This document shows positions 1-11,800 of a stretch of DNA of 29,015 bases, piece after piece; the first letter of the stretch is position 1; every line of letters starts with the position of its first letter. The position numbers and the translations under genes are program-made. Location: NCBI GenBank assembly GCA_964200185.2, contig CAXNAD020000114.1:1-29015 (forward strand), given 5' to 3'. The stretch is from Choristocarpus tenellus KU-1152 (Eukaryota > Phaeophyceae). The notes under the pieces were generated by a model that ran no database searches, was not told the DNA's origin, and worked only from the letters and a program-made list of their open reading frames with translations.

Positions 1-262
1 TGACTGTCATATATCGCACATCATCCAGGCATAAGTCAACAGTAGGCATAGGGAGGGGAAAAGGGGGGGGAAAGAACTGAGATCACTAAAAGGAAATAAA
101 TGATACAGAAGAAGATACACCCCAATTTCTCTTAGGTAATTGCACATACTCTAATGCCACAGTAGCATGCCTTAGGTAAGAATAAAATTATTGGGTAACA
201 GAAGTCTATCGTAAAGTAGGTGCACTTACTCGCAATGCATCTAGCTGTAACTCAGGTGTCAC
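1..262. other. Left edge, no exon resolved
   Basis: This stretch should lie in the 3' part of the BBS7 gene, which is read right to left and leaves the window here. It contains a run of eight G at about 65-72 and a strong donor-like GTAAGT on the minus strand near 229-234. I could not recognise the C-terminal helical exons of BBS7 in it, so they probably lie beyond the edge. Confidence 0.4.
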
Positions 263-3200
263 CATCATAACCATGAAACAAAGTCATACATTCTTCCATT
301 ATCTGCAGCTCCTAACCCAGGTATGTGCTTAATGGGACATACAGAAGTATGAGCAAAAAGGCACCCAAACTTCAAAAACATGCTTCAGAAATAACCGTGG
401 GGGAGAATAGATGGAAACATTCACAAGAAATCGACCTAAGTCGCTCGAAGTTGTCATCCCCTTGTCCAGACAACCTACCAGTTCACAGAAAAATCCCATT
501 CGGTTGAGTTATTTCCCCTCAATGATCCCCACTCCCCTCCACCTACAATCTCTGCCCTGGATCTCTATGGATCATACACGATGATATCAACCTTTACTAC
601 AAACTCAGCCACATATTCCGATCCAGATACTCTAATACTCCAGACTCCAACCAAGGGCTCAAATCCACAATGTCATCAAGCACAAAATTTCCCACTGTTG
701 TAGAGTCAGTTTTCACCTGGAATGAGTCGCTGATCTGGATACGTCTAGCTGTGGCCTCTTTGCTAATGAGTTCCTTAACTATGGCCAAGCTGCTCACGCT
801 ATCTGATCTTGCTATTGCCTCCCCCCGCCTGTACTCCACACTCAAAACTGCTCCTGTGTAGACATTACGGAAGTGGACTGTGGCCTCTTCCCCAGATGGA
901 CTGATCATAGGACCAGCAGACCGCCCAGGGGTTGCAGTTGGGAGTATATGCAAGGTGTTGGGAGATGACTGGGGGTGATCAAATTGAGAGGCAAAAGGTA
1001 GGGGGGGTATCAGAAATCTGCTGAGGTTCACCCTCAACTTGGAATGCGACCACAAGGACATGCAGGGCGTTCAGAATGGGAAAGACATATCCTCGGGGAG
1101 CTAAGTTCTAGGTCAATTGATTAGATACTGATTCTGATCCACTCTTGAGAAAGAAGTACCTCAATCTTGAGAAGGTATGTTGCCTTTTGAAGTCCATCTT
1201 CTCCAAAAAACCAATCACTATCAATCCGAGGCAATAGAAACTGGTACTGTTTGTATTTAGGCCAGATGCATAGTCTTACCGGGGGGGTAAGTCGGGGAGA
1301 CACATCCCTATCCAATCGTGCATTACAGCCATGCTGAAAGATCCTCTCAGCTTGAGAACATTCATCGGTCGGTCGGGCATGGACTCATCCGGGGAGTTAA
1401 GTCGGTGGTGCAATGACAGCGGCTTTACAGGAAAGTGTATCACCTGCAACGCATTGAGTCAAATTGTTGTCAGAAAACGTTACAGGTGTTGTGAAACGAT
1501 TCGGAACTTCAAACAAAATATGCCAGCAGTCCTCTCATATAGTATTCCAGGATAAAAATATTTCCATCGGGGGACACAGGGTGTACAATATACTGATTCC
1601 ACCTAGAGCACCCTTCCTTTAGCACTTGTATTAATGTAATAAGTTAGTGATACTTGGTAATAGCAGGAATTTCATCTTCCTCTAATACCTCACGCACAAT
1701 CCCAACCACACACAAATCTACCTAATCAATACCTCAAACCTCTGCCATCAAATACCCCCCTACCAGTCGATCCTACCCCCTTGAGACCTGGGCAGTCTTA
1801 TTGGAAGGTGTTTTAGCAACCACGGTCAGGCATATATCTCCATAATCCCCTTCGGTTGTGCGGGTTTTTATCATCAATCGAGTCATGGCCTCCTGGCAAC
1901 GATATGTTGCACAGATGCCATCTCCACCCTCTGGGGACAAGGAAGTGATGCTGCATATTGCCTGGCCAAGAAAGTCAGAGATAGGTCAGTTGGATTTTGT
2001 CTCTAAGGCAGTAACAGCAGGGAGAAGAGGAGAGAGATTTTAAAAGGTGAATAAGATGCTGAGAAAGGAAATGAAACCAGACAGAAGCAGAGGAGGGGTG
2101 GGAGATATGTACCAGATCGAATTTCTAACTATTGTATACTTGTGGTAGACTAAATGAGGATTTGAATTGGTGTATGATAAAAAAAAATTGCAGGTGTCGG
2201 GGATGTTTCAAGGAAAATTGATCCTTTGGCTCAATATTATGTATTCGTGAACACTTCGTTTTTCAGTAAATAGTCCTCTTTGTACAGTTCCAGTATCTCT
2301 TACCACATCCATCATTCTTGACACCGTTGATATAACAAATAAATTCACGTAATGGAAATATAGGCCAGGGTTCTTTCACCGACCCTACGTAACATACGAT
2401 AGTACTTTTTCTTTGCAATATATCTATATACTGTGCAATGAACATACACATCTACAAATGATGTCCAAGAAAACTTGAATTTTTCTGAGGTGTTTCTTGA
2501 AGAAGGTACTAACTACTGCCAACCCAGCTACCAACACCCACCTGCCCCATGTCCTCCTCAGAAGTGTCAATAAGGTCCATGAATACATTCGAGTGCAGCA
2601 AAACAATATCAAGTGGTACTGGAATCTCAATGCTAATGCGATATGCTGCCTCAAATGGATCCAGGTGGCACGCCCTGATCACCTGATACCAATCCAGGTA
2701 TGTCAGCTTGAAGGGAAAGGAGGTAAACAATGACTGGGGAGGAGACAGACACGGGCAAGTTAGAAACTGGAATTTGAGTTGCGCGTTGGGATGTTTTGTC
2801 ATATCAGTTGAGCACCTGGAAATGGGGTGTCGCAGGCATGTAACTGATTTCTCCATGATCGCCATTACCATGCTCCAGGTGATCCAGTCTCTCTTTCTCA
2901 TGGTCAATCTTCTTCTCTAAGGCCTTGACAAAGTCACACAAACAGTCGTTCAATAGTCAAAAGTCAAGGATTAGTGCCAAGGATGCCTCATAGTAGAGAG
3001 GCATAGACAGATCAGATATTAATTAATTTTTTGCCTAGGCAGCACACCCCTAGGCAGAGGGATGCAAAGGATTTGCAACCACTACTTCCATGTGAACAAG
3101 CTCCTATCTACCAACATGGCAAAACATAGCATAGACCATCTCATCATTCCAACGCTAGCACACCTACAAATTCAGGTATTTAACATTAATATATATATAC

Positions 3201-3897
3201 ACGGTTTACCAAGGTCTTGAGGTACTTCTTTTTCCTGCTGATGAACATCCCAGTCCAGAGATATTGCACCCATACTAATAATGCCTCTGATGACTTCGAG
3301 ATCCAGAGTGGATTATTGCCCCTCTGTAGTTATTCTCAATCTAGAACTCACCTCTACTTCCTTACGCAATTGTTTGAGACGGTTTTGATTGTTAACACCT
3401 CCTACAGTACGGCCAAATGTGTCTCCCGCCTCTGCCTGCAATATAAAAGGGAAAAAGACAGAGAAAGGTGGTAGGGGTGACGTCTCCCGCAAACCAGAGG
3501 GCACGATACCGTTGCCAACAATTGGATCAAATATGACGTAGAGAAAGAGACAGCACAGAGGGAAGCACAGAAAATGCTTTATTCAATGGCAAATCTGGTG
3601 AGCCCCTGAAAGACAGTACCCATAAGGAGGAATGAGACAGCGCACGCATTGGCTAGAGTCAATGCTACACCAAAGGAAGCTTGCTATGTACCCAGACACC
3701 CCCTCCACTTTGGTGACACACTTTGGTGAAGGGTAAGACCAGCATAGTTTAAGAAAACAAATCTCTTACTTTGCACAGTTTGTCCCTCCGCCATCTCAAA
3801 CCTAGACTACCATACATTAAGAAGCACCAGCTCACCTGTTTCAGGGACTCAGTGGTGAGTGCACAAACCCTCCCTCCAAACGTGGCCATAACTACAT
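263..3897 (-). CDS. BBS7: BBS7-like BBSome subunit, partial at both ends
   Basis: BBS7 is a subunit of the BBSome, the coat-like complex that moves membrane proteins in and out of cilia. Exons read on the minus strand: 3836-3897, 3352-3435, 2869-2923, 2542-2733, 1788-1961, 1280-1443, 639-900 and possibly about 263-311. Seen: TFGGRVCALTTESLK (end of propeller), a coiled coil, PLDIVLLHSNVFMDL, ICATYRCQ, KPLSLHHR, DRPMNVLKLRGSF, VEYRRGEAIARSD and ELISKEATARRIQ, in the same order as in animal BBS7. Most junctions keep phase; the join from 2869 to 2733 does not, so an exon or boundary there is wrong. About 330 residues are covered, corresponding roughly to human residues 310-620. The N-terminal propeller (about 300 residues) is not found upstream, where the next gene ends at 4733, and the C-terminus leaves the window. 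Family assignment is firm; whether the gene is functional is open. Confidence 0.88.
639..900 (-). CDS. BBS7: BBS7 platform-domain exon
   Basis: Acceptor GATCAG, then PSGEEATVHFRNVYTG, VEYRRGEAIARSDSVSS and KELISKEATARRIQISDSF, matching the start of the BBS7 platform domain. I place the donor at GGA|GTATTA (639); the open frame otherwise runs to a stop at about 597. The following helices of the family (a conserved Lys-rich helix before an ELQ motif) are not recognisable between here and 311. Confidence 0.85.
1280..2733 (-). CDS. BBS7: BBS7 GAE-domain exons
   Basis: Exons 2542-2733, 1788-1961 and 1280-1443 encode the gamma-adaptin-ear-like beta sandwich. Key blocks: PLDIVLLHSNVFMDLIDTSE, ICATYRCQEAMTRLMIKTRT, VVAKTPSNKTAQ, KPLSLHHR and a DRPMNVLKLRGSFSMA block ending in CLPDLPP. 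The junctions CAG|GTGGGT to GCA, CAG|GTCTCA to GTG, and CG|GTAAGA to T keep the frame. The left limit of the first exon is uncertain: acceptors at 2734 (good pyrimidine tract) or near 2688 are both possible. Confidence 0.85.
2869..3435 (-). CDS. BBS7: BBS7 coiled-coil exons
   Basis: Two exons, 3352-3435 (acceptor TTGCAG, donor GAG|GTGAGT) and 2869-2923 (acceptor GTCAAG, donor CATG|GTAATG). Joined in phase 0 they read RLKQLRKEVE then ALEKKIDHEKERLDHLEH, a heptad-rich helix. In BBS7 this coiled coil sits between propeller and GAE domain and pairs with BBS2 in the BBSome core (established for the animal complex). Confidence 0.75.
3836..3897 (-). CDS. BBS7: BBS7 exon: last propeller strand and hinge
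   Basis: After the acceptor CCTAG the exon reads VVMATFGGRVCALTTESLKQ and ends at CAG|GTGAGC. This is the conserved BBS7 segment that closes the propeller and leads into the coiled coil. It enters in phase 1, so an upstream coding exon is required, but none could be recognised in the next 0.8 kb. Confidence 0.85.
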
Positions 3898-4732
3898 CTA
3901 GGTACCCAGAACTGCTTACACACCCTCCCTCAATAGATCTAATGCTTTCCCCAAGCTGTGTTGAGAATTCCTCTTCCGGCTGTTGACTCTCACCTCCTTT
4001 GAAACGGTATACCTGGATGGGGGGTTGGGATTAGGGCTATCTGTGTCCACAAGCTGCAGAAGATTGTGTTTGAGTGAAAGTATCTTAGAGGGTACGAGTT
4101 TTGCCCTGTTTGTCCATTTGGAGCTTGACTTCCTATGGGATTTATTACGACATTTTCCTACTCCAAAGTGTTTCGGAGTGTAGGTAAAATGTATACGTTA
4201 TGCAAAGGTGTGTCCAGAACAAGGATATCGACATTTCCTAACAAACACGATAGCCAAAATTACATCAAAATCGCAACATTGGATTTTGGCCCCAAATGGA
4301 CGGCCCGGCCCTACCCTCTAAGATACTTTGGCTTTCAAGCCCCTACTCAGATCATGCATCACTATCCTGGACCACATTACTGAGCGGTGCTGTACTTCAC
4401 GGTAGTCAATCCGACTACTCACAGGCATGTCACAAGATGCATCACATTCAATGGTGAAGTCTTGTTTTCGTTGTAAACAACAAAATTAAACTCAGGCAAC
4501 TTGGATCACTATTACACTATGCCTTCATGTTCAATTCTTATTATAGCCAGTCAGGCCTTGGATCCTCCAGCACAAAGTGGGCAATGTCTTTACTGCATTG
4601 CAACTATAAAACAAGAAAGTAGCGCCCACAGTCAACTCCTGTAACAAGCAAACTCTGATAATATGAACCACATTGAGCGGCATCTCTACCACAACGCACA
4701 ACAGTTTTTCATTTGCCAAGACCTTACAACCC
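3898..4732. other. Gap between BBS7 and the POL5 gene
   Basis: Contains the 3' flank of the POL5 gene, one MITE copy (4072-4334) and two short stretches with donor-like sites on the minus strand (CATCCAG|GTATACC near 4011, ATGCCT|GTGAGT near 4421). A minus-strand frame stays open from about 4465 into the MITE, but its translation resembles nothing I know. There is not room here for the roughly 900 coding bases of a BBS7 propeller. Confidence 0.6.
4072..4334. mobile_element. AAAGTATCTTAGAGGGTA MITE, copy 1
   Basis: A 263-bp element with imperfect terminal inverted repeats: left end GAGTGAAAGTATCTTAGAGG, right end the complement of AAGCCAAAGTATCTTAGAGG. The 18-base core AAAGTATCTTAGAGGGTA is perfect at both ends. 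Two further copies lie at 27204-27461 and 28463-28704 and align along their whole length. No transposase frame; size and TIRs fit a non-autonomous DNA transposon (MITE). No convincing target-site duplication here. Confidence 0.85.
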
Positions 4733-5801
4733 TCAAGACAGGGTCTTTCTCCTTTTAGTCTTGCTTCTCTTCACATTTCCATCCTCTATGCCTTGTTTGC
4801 TGTTCTTCTTCTTCGCCCTCTCTGTTGACGGTGCTGCAACACCATCCAGTTTTGCCTTCCCACTCTTCCCCACACTTCTAACTCCATCAATATTTCCTAC
4901 TTCTGTACCTTCCATATCTTTGCCACCCTTCCCAACTGATTCTCCTGGTGTTGTGCCAACTCCCTCCTTCTCATCTCCCCTTGCCCCCTTGCGCTTTTTG
5001 GGACCTTTTCCTGAAGTTCGTTCTACACCATTACCAAAAGCATGAGGGCTGCTGCGACTAGACACAATTGACTCTCTCTTGTTGGCATCACCCACTTTCA
5101 TGGAAACACATTCACACAGCCTTTGCACAGCTATACTGGGGCTGGCCTCTCCAACTTTCTGCATTAACTCCATTAGACTTTGTCCATCAGCTTGAAGTCC
5201 AAGCCCTCCATCTGACTTCAGTACAGCTGAAAGACACAGTATCACAGGCTTTAATCGCTTTGCCTTAAGAATTGACGAGGCCCCCGTTGACTGGGAACCA
5301 CCAATAGAGTTAGAATCACGGTTGCCACTCCCTTTTGCCTTTTGTGCTTCAGCAGTGACACCATTGGACGAAGCAGATCTGGCAGTTACTGCTGAGGACA
5401 GGACCTCCTCCAGAGCATTTAAAATTGCTGGTCCTTGACTTTTCACAGCATTCCTTGTGGTTGAGTCCATGGAAGTGAGTCTGGGCAAATAGGGTTAGGG
5501 TTGCAAGAAATGATAAAGTTTGGAGCTCTGAATGCAGCCCCTGGAAAAGTTGAAACCATTTAAAAATAGAAAATGAGCAGAGGAGAATCACTTATTCAAC
5601 TCTCCTAGTTTTCCACATAGTTTGCAGACAAAACGGGAGTGGTTGAGCACATTTCCAAGAGTGAAGCAACATCGCAAGCAGGAAAAAAAAGGTGATGTAA
5701 TCTCAGGACACATTTCCAAGAGGCGTATGTGGACGAAAATTTGAGGGTGGGTATCAGAATAACCACAATCTTTGCCGACTGCTGTCATCAGCACCGAGTA
5801 C
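4733..5801 (-). CDS. POL5: POL5 exons 22-23, Cys-rich segment and basic tail
   Basis: Residues 1262-1580. Exon 22 (5592-5801) has the spaced cysteines CLRCC and CKLCGK, which I do not know from other family members; I cannot say whether they bind metal. Exon 23 (acceptor TTGCCCAG) carries AILNALEEVLSS, the family block KAKRLKPVILCLSAVL and VQRLCECVSMKVG, then a low-complexity tail of Lys, Arg, Ser and Gly ending KRSKTKRRKTLS. Basic tails in this family direct the protein to the nucleolus. Confidence 0.88.
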
Positions 5802-8800
5802 CTGAGAAATAACCCGTTGGTGAACATAAAATATATCCACTCAATCAACTTCATCATTGTCGACAAGACAATGCCATAATCAACTCCTCCATCTGAGGTG
5901 TATTAGAATAAAGATCGAAAGAAAAGCAACATACACCACAAGTACATCACACTTGCACCAAAACACACTCTACCCAATCACAGCAATTCACTGTAGTCAA
6001 ACGTCTCATCACACTACAACCTTCACCCCACTTCACCTGTTGAACACATCTGCTAGGAGTCGAAAGGCTTCACATTGAAGGAATTCACTGGGTGCACTTC
6101 CTGCAGCAGCCTTGACAAGCACAGGCATCAGTCTTGGTGACACCTCTGGAAACCTACGCATCACCTCCTCCACCTGCACCCAGAAAAACTTCAATGTTAC
6201 TTCACCAAGTACTATTGGTTAAATCCAGAAAAGTTAATTCTCCCGGGTAAAGACACCCTTCATAGTTTTATACGGAGATGTTGCTAATCAATAATATAAT
6301 GGCTATCATAATTGCACAGCAGTATTGATTGATTTGGCATCATCTCAAAGATCTAGTACCTGCACAGTACATTTCATCAGGATGTCAACAACTGTGATAA
6401 ACACCTCTTCACCGCAGCAATGGGTACAACAATCAGCTGCATTAACTATTCCTACATACTCTACCTTCGTAAAGATCTTGTGAACTCTTTCAAGGCCACC
6501 CTGTATTGGACATACGGGTTGAAATTGCTTGTAAAGTCCAAAATATTTTTTTCAAAAGGACCACAACACTGTACTGTCTGCTGAAACCGGTCTTTGCACA
6601 ATCAAGGTATTTATTCTAATGTTACAGATACCATGAACCACACCAATACATGACAACTATAATAACCTTACCTTAGGCCCTCTGATGAAAGGCAACAAAC
6701 TCCAAGGACCATAACCCTCCTCTCTTTCCACACTTCAAACAATCATACTACTGCTCAATGCACCTTTTGTCAGACCATGCAAACAACATAAATCTTGCAA
6801 TAATAATCCCTTCTATCAAATATCAGCAGAGCACACCACATACCTGCTTTCCCATCAACCCAGAAGAACGTTTTGTCGTAAAAAACGCCTCCATTGAAGA
6901 CACCACTTCATCCATTGCCTCCACAAGCAACGAAATTTCACCATCCTTATCCTCACTAGATGCTCCCTTGAGCACTCTGAGGCAACATAGGGCCCCCTCA
7001 AAGGCTAACCCACTCATGACTGGATTCTTTGAACCACCTCCCCTGCACTGCTTCATGAGCACACGGAATGTGTTGACAGTTCCTTCTTTGAGGGCAGGGT
7101 CCAGAGTCCGAGGCTTGCAGCGGCACAAGCGACTCTTGTACAAACTCTGGTGGAAACAGGGGGGGGGGGGATGGGTCAACATTTTCTGATCCAAGTGATT
7201 TTGCTGAGAATCTCTGTGGAAGGAAATCTTAGAGTAGGTACGGGTTTTGGCATCTACAGGGCTGGATTGAATAAAAGTATATTTGTATAAAGCAAAAAAA
7301 TAGAGCTTGATCAGCTGCACACACACTCCCACTCTCCCACCAAGAGACAGAAGTGATTGTGGAAGGTTCCATGAGGCGTCCACTGAACAAGAGGACTCCG
7401 CCCTTATGCATACACCCTAAAAGAACCGTCGCAGTAGATAAATAGGTAACCTTCCCGCTAACACGATGAATAAAATCTATTGGTACATTTGTCAGTCTTG
7501 GCACTTACACTAACAATAGAGCCAAACACAAAATTGAGCATCCATGACAGTCTCAACAGGTGACTTAATAAAAAAAATCAGCACCAACACACTTTTCACC
7601 CCACATACAATCAAAGACGACAAATATTTCTACTATTAATAAATCAAAATTGTCAATACCATTAGTACAAACAATCAGATAACAACAACGGCCCCTCACT
7701 CTCCCACATACTTACCAAGAGGCGTTCACGAAGAGCAGCAGCCTCTCCCCCCTTCTGAGAGCGTCCACTGGAATTTCCAGACGATTGAAGCGGTTTAATG
7801 GCATGAAACAAAGGGACCAAGGCCATCAGCAAGATAGCACAGTCTGATTTCCTGGAACAAAGAACCTGGAAGGCGAAGGCGATTGCGAGTGCCAGTCAGC
7901 AGAGATAGTATTAAAATATGAATGGTAGCCAGCAGTACAAGGCTGGTTGAACACAAGGAGATGAAGGCGTCAGAAGGATAGGGTTCTGGTGAGCTTCATA
8001 TCTACCATGTGTTTCAAGCCGCTCAAAGCATCCCTCTTCTTAAAAACAAAACGAAGTGATGCAAGCCAAAATCTACCAAATTGGAAACTGTTCTCCATTG
8101 AATATGTCGATGTGAACCCTAAACCTAACAATTACTGCATTCTATAAAGTACTATTCAATAATAAAATCAGTATCACTAGTAGCAATGTAAATGAGCTGT
8201 GGCTAACCCTATCCCTCAAATCAAAACCACCCACTGAAAGCGACACCAAGCACTCTACGAAAAATTATCATTAGAAGGGAAGCCAGAACTTACAAGATTT
8301 CACTTCAACAACATATGCCTACTAAACACACAAACACACTTACAAAACAATCCTTGAGGGTTATGCCCAAAACAGTACAAAAACCCTAAAAAGCTTGGAT
8401 CAAAGCTACACCCTAATCAAGTCCTGTTTCCTTATAAATACCACCAACAGCAATAAAAGCAAGTCTCATCATAATAAATACACTCAACAAACCGCAACAA
8501 GTTTCCTCTAATAATAAATAAGTATCTATCTCCCACCTCCAAAAGGTCCAAGGCCCGGAGACGTATCTGGTTGCGCTGTCGCTCCGCCAACAACACCCCC
8601 TTCTTACGTCCAGCCCTCTTAAGACCCAGAAGCGCCCCCAGAGCCTTGTCAGCCCCGGCATGGTGAGCAAGCCCCCCCTCCTCCTCTTCCTCCCCAGCAA
8701 GCAATGCCTCCAATTCAGAGGGGTCAACCACGATGTCATCTCCATCTTCATCCTCATTTTTGTACTCATCCTCATCATCACTCTTATCACTTTCCTCAGC

Positions 8801-11800
8801 CATTACTTCAACAGCAACCTTGCCAGAATCTTTATCCCCTTTCCCTTCCCCTGGAGATTCCCCCTCTTCTTCCTCTGAATCTGAAGTTTCAAACATCAGC
8901 AAGCAAGGTGCATATGGTTATTCAGTCAGTATGTCACTAGGTGCCTATGAATGGAATGGACTGCTGTTCGCAGGAAGGCATTCCTGAGTTTTAAAATGAA
9001 CTGACCAGTGGCATTCAGACCAGTCACAAATACTATGTATCATATGTACATAATACACGTTGGTATTTATTTCAAGAAAAGACTTTTAAAACACAAAAGT
9101 AAAGTAACTCTTTTTTTTTGTCCTTGATTGTGGGAAGGACTGTTGTGGGGAAGAGTTCTTGTTAATAATGCCCTTATAAAATAATCCGCTTAGCATTGGT
9201 AACATGCATGATTCTACTGGACTCAATGCCAATCCTCCAAGTTCAAGGGCCCTAATTGACCCTAATCTGCAGCCAATTACTTCCTATTACGAGATTGCTA
9301 GCATGATTGTATAAAATGAAAGATTTGCTCTGACTGTCAGTCAAGAATAACACTTCAAAAACGAGCTCCCTCCATCATACAAAACTCACCCAATCCTAAC
9401 CCTAACACAATCCTTGAAAAAAGGGTCAAACCTGAGAGTCAAAAGCAAAACCACTTTCCCACACCTTCCATGTCATCGCCTTCATCCTCCTCCTCCTCTA
9501 CTTCCTCTTCACCACAAACAGCAACCAAAAGAGTCTCCAAAGCAGACTTTGTGAGAGGCTGTGTGCCACACACCATACCCCATACCCTCCTGTCCAATGT
9601 CAAAGATACGATAGGAGGGTTAGGGCTGAGGGGAAAAAAGGAAAAAATTAATGGAGTTGGGGGATGTTCCAGTCTACTAGCTCAATGCCACACATACATA
9701 GACCACCTCGTTGGCGCATATGTTGCTGCTCAAATGATGCCTGTCACCGACCCTCTCACTACCATCGGCTTGGCTTAATAACAAGAAAAGAAGCAATAAA
9801 AGATAAAACAATATAGGGGGCAGCCACACTATTTGTACTGCACTACATTTACCAACACTAAAAAATTCTAACCCTAACCCTAACCCACACCAAAATAATA
9901 CCAATAATAATTTGTAGAACTAAACATGAAAATAAGTATAGATCAAGTATAATTTATTGCTCAAGTAACACCTGCAGGACACTTCCATCAAGTATTCAAG
10001 TAGAAATGATATTATTACTTGTGATAAAATCATCCAGTATGAATAACGGATGCAACAATAAGTATGCTATCGACTACTATGTGATCCACTTCAATCAATA
10101 CCTGGACACATCCCTGAGGCTCTTCACACTGTGAGTTGATGGTTCCGAAACCACTGCAATGAGAATATCAGCCAGCATCGCCAAAGGGTCAGGCTCTCCA
10201 TCTGGCCCATTCAACACAAGAAAACATAGTGGTTTAAGGGAATCCCAAGAACTTCGAAGGCGTTTTGTTCCTACTTTCATACTGTGCCCTTGTCGAGGTT
10301 CTTCAACAGTTGCTACCTCATCAACAGTATAACATTGACCTTGTTTGACCAATGACCAAACCGCTCCCACAGGTGATAGGCATTACTCAGGAACCTCATA
10401 TACATCCAAAACAAATGGGTCAGTCCATATATATCACAAGTATGCCTATTCAAGCTGATGGATCAGTATAGTGTGTTTATGGTAGGATTTAAAAAAAGAT
10501 AACATAAAAAAATCTACTGCCAAAGCACATATAAAGTAGGTTTCATGTTTACATCTTACTCCTGCTACAGATCTCAATACTCATCCATATTATAGGTAGT
10601 ACCCACACTGGTATACATGCCATTCAAACATTCACATAGCACATTATACTATACCACCACTAATAGTGTATCATACTGTCTGAGGAGGGGTCAAGGATAC
10701 ACACATATCGAGTTGACCAAACCACTGTAGCTAGCTATAGCTTCATGCAAGGAACAGTCTTACCAAAGTCCCACACAGATCCACACCTCATTCCAACCAA
10801 AATAGAAGCCTAAACCTAAACCTAACCCACAATACTATCAGCTGCAACCCTCCCTGAATCACCCCAAATATCAATCGATACCTACTTCAACACCTACCCC
10901 CAATTAACTCACACCCTAACCCTATGGAAATGCCTGCCATATGTATTGGGACTCACCTCCATCTTCCTCCTCGTCCTCATCATCATCTCCATCACTTATC
11001 CCTGCCATCCTGCTATATGTCTCAATGAGGTCAGTGATGTGTGTAGCTCTCTCCCCTCCTTGCCTGCCCCCTCCCTCTCCCTTAGAACCATCTAACAGGT
11101 ACAGACCCACCAGAAGAAGCATGCCTGCAAAAGCAGAGGAGATCTTGTCCAACCTAGGAGGCGGTCAGAGATATGGCACAAATTGAAATTGGAGGGATGA
11201 TGCTTACATATGTTTTGCTTGGAGATGAACAAAAATATTCATCATGGTGCACGTATTTACTGCCTAAATAAATGTCATCAAACCCTCACAGAAAGTGAAG
11301 GCCTAAGCTATGCGTCTTCAATCAAATATAGAGGGGCTGTTGAAGCAACTCTGCAGGGGGGCCCAGGAATACCACAAGGATTGTCCTTGGTGACAAGAGA
11401 GACATATAAGCAGCCTAACCCAAGAGAGGTCCCACTTTCTGCTCCTCCACTAATGCGTGGTGCTAAACCAATAACAAAGAAAACATCAGTCATATATAAT
11501 CATGTCTTTTCTTACAAAGAGCTAAAAAGAGTGAGAGTTAGGCTCTTGAGAACACTCACAACTAACACAAATTGCAAGCTTCAACAGGTCACCCCAGCCA
11601 TGGACAGACATTGCTTTGAGATAAAAGCACAACCATTTCTTAATAGGAGATATTCTTTGTTCTATGAAAAAAAATTTGGTTAGCAACACCTTTACACCCT
11701 GCATTTCAACCCTAACACCAAGAGGAAAAAAAAGAAGTCGACCTGTACCTTATGAACAGCATTTACAAAATGTTCTACAAACACTGGAACGTAGTATAGA

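Noticed and set aside
3983-4383. Plus-strand ORFs around 4.0-4.4 kb
   Set aside because: They mostly translate MITE copy 1; the same frames recur at the other copies.
8660-8987. Plus-strand Ser/Pro- and Leu-rich ORFs
   Set aside because: They are the antisense of POL5 exon 17, whose Glu/Asp codons read as Ser and Leu on the other strand.
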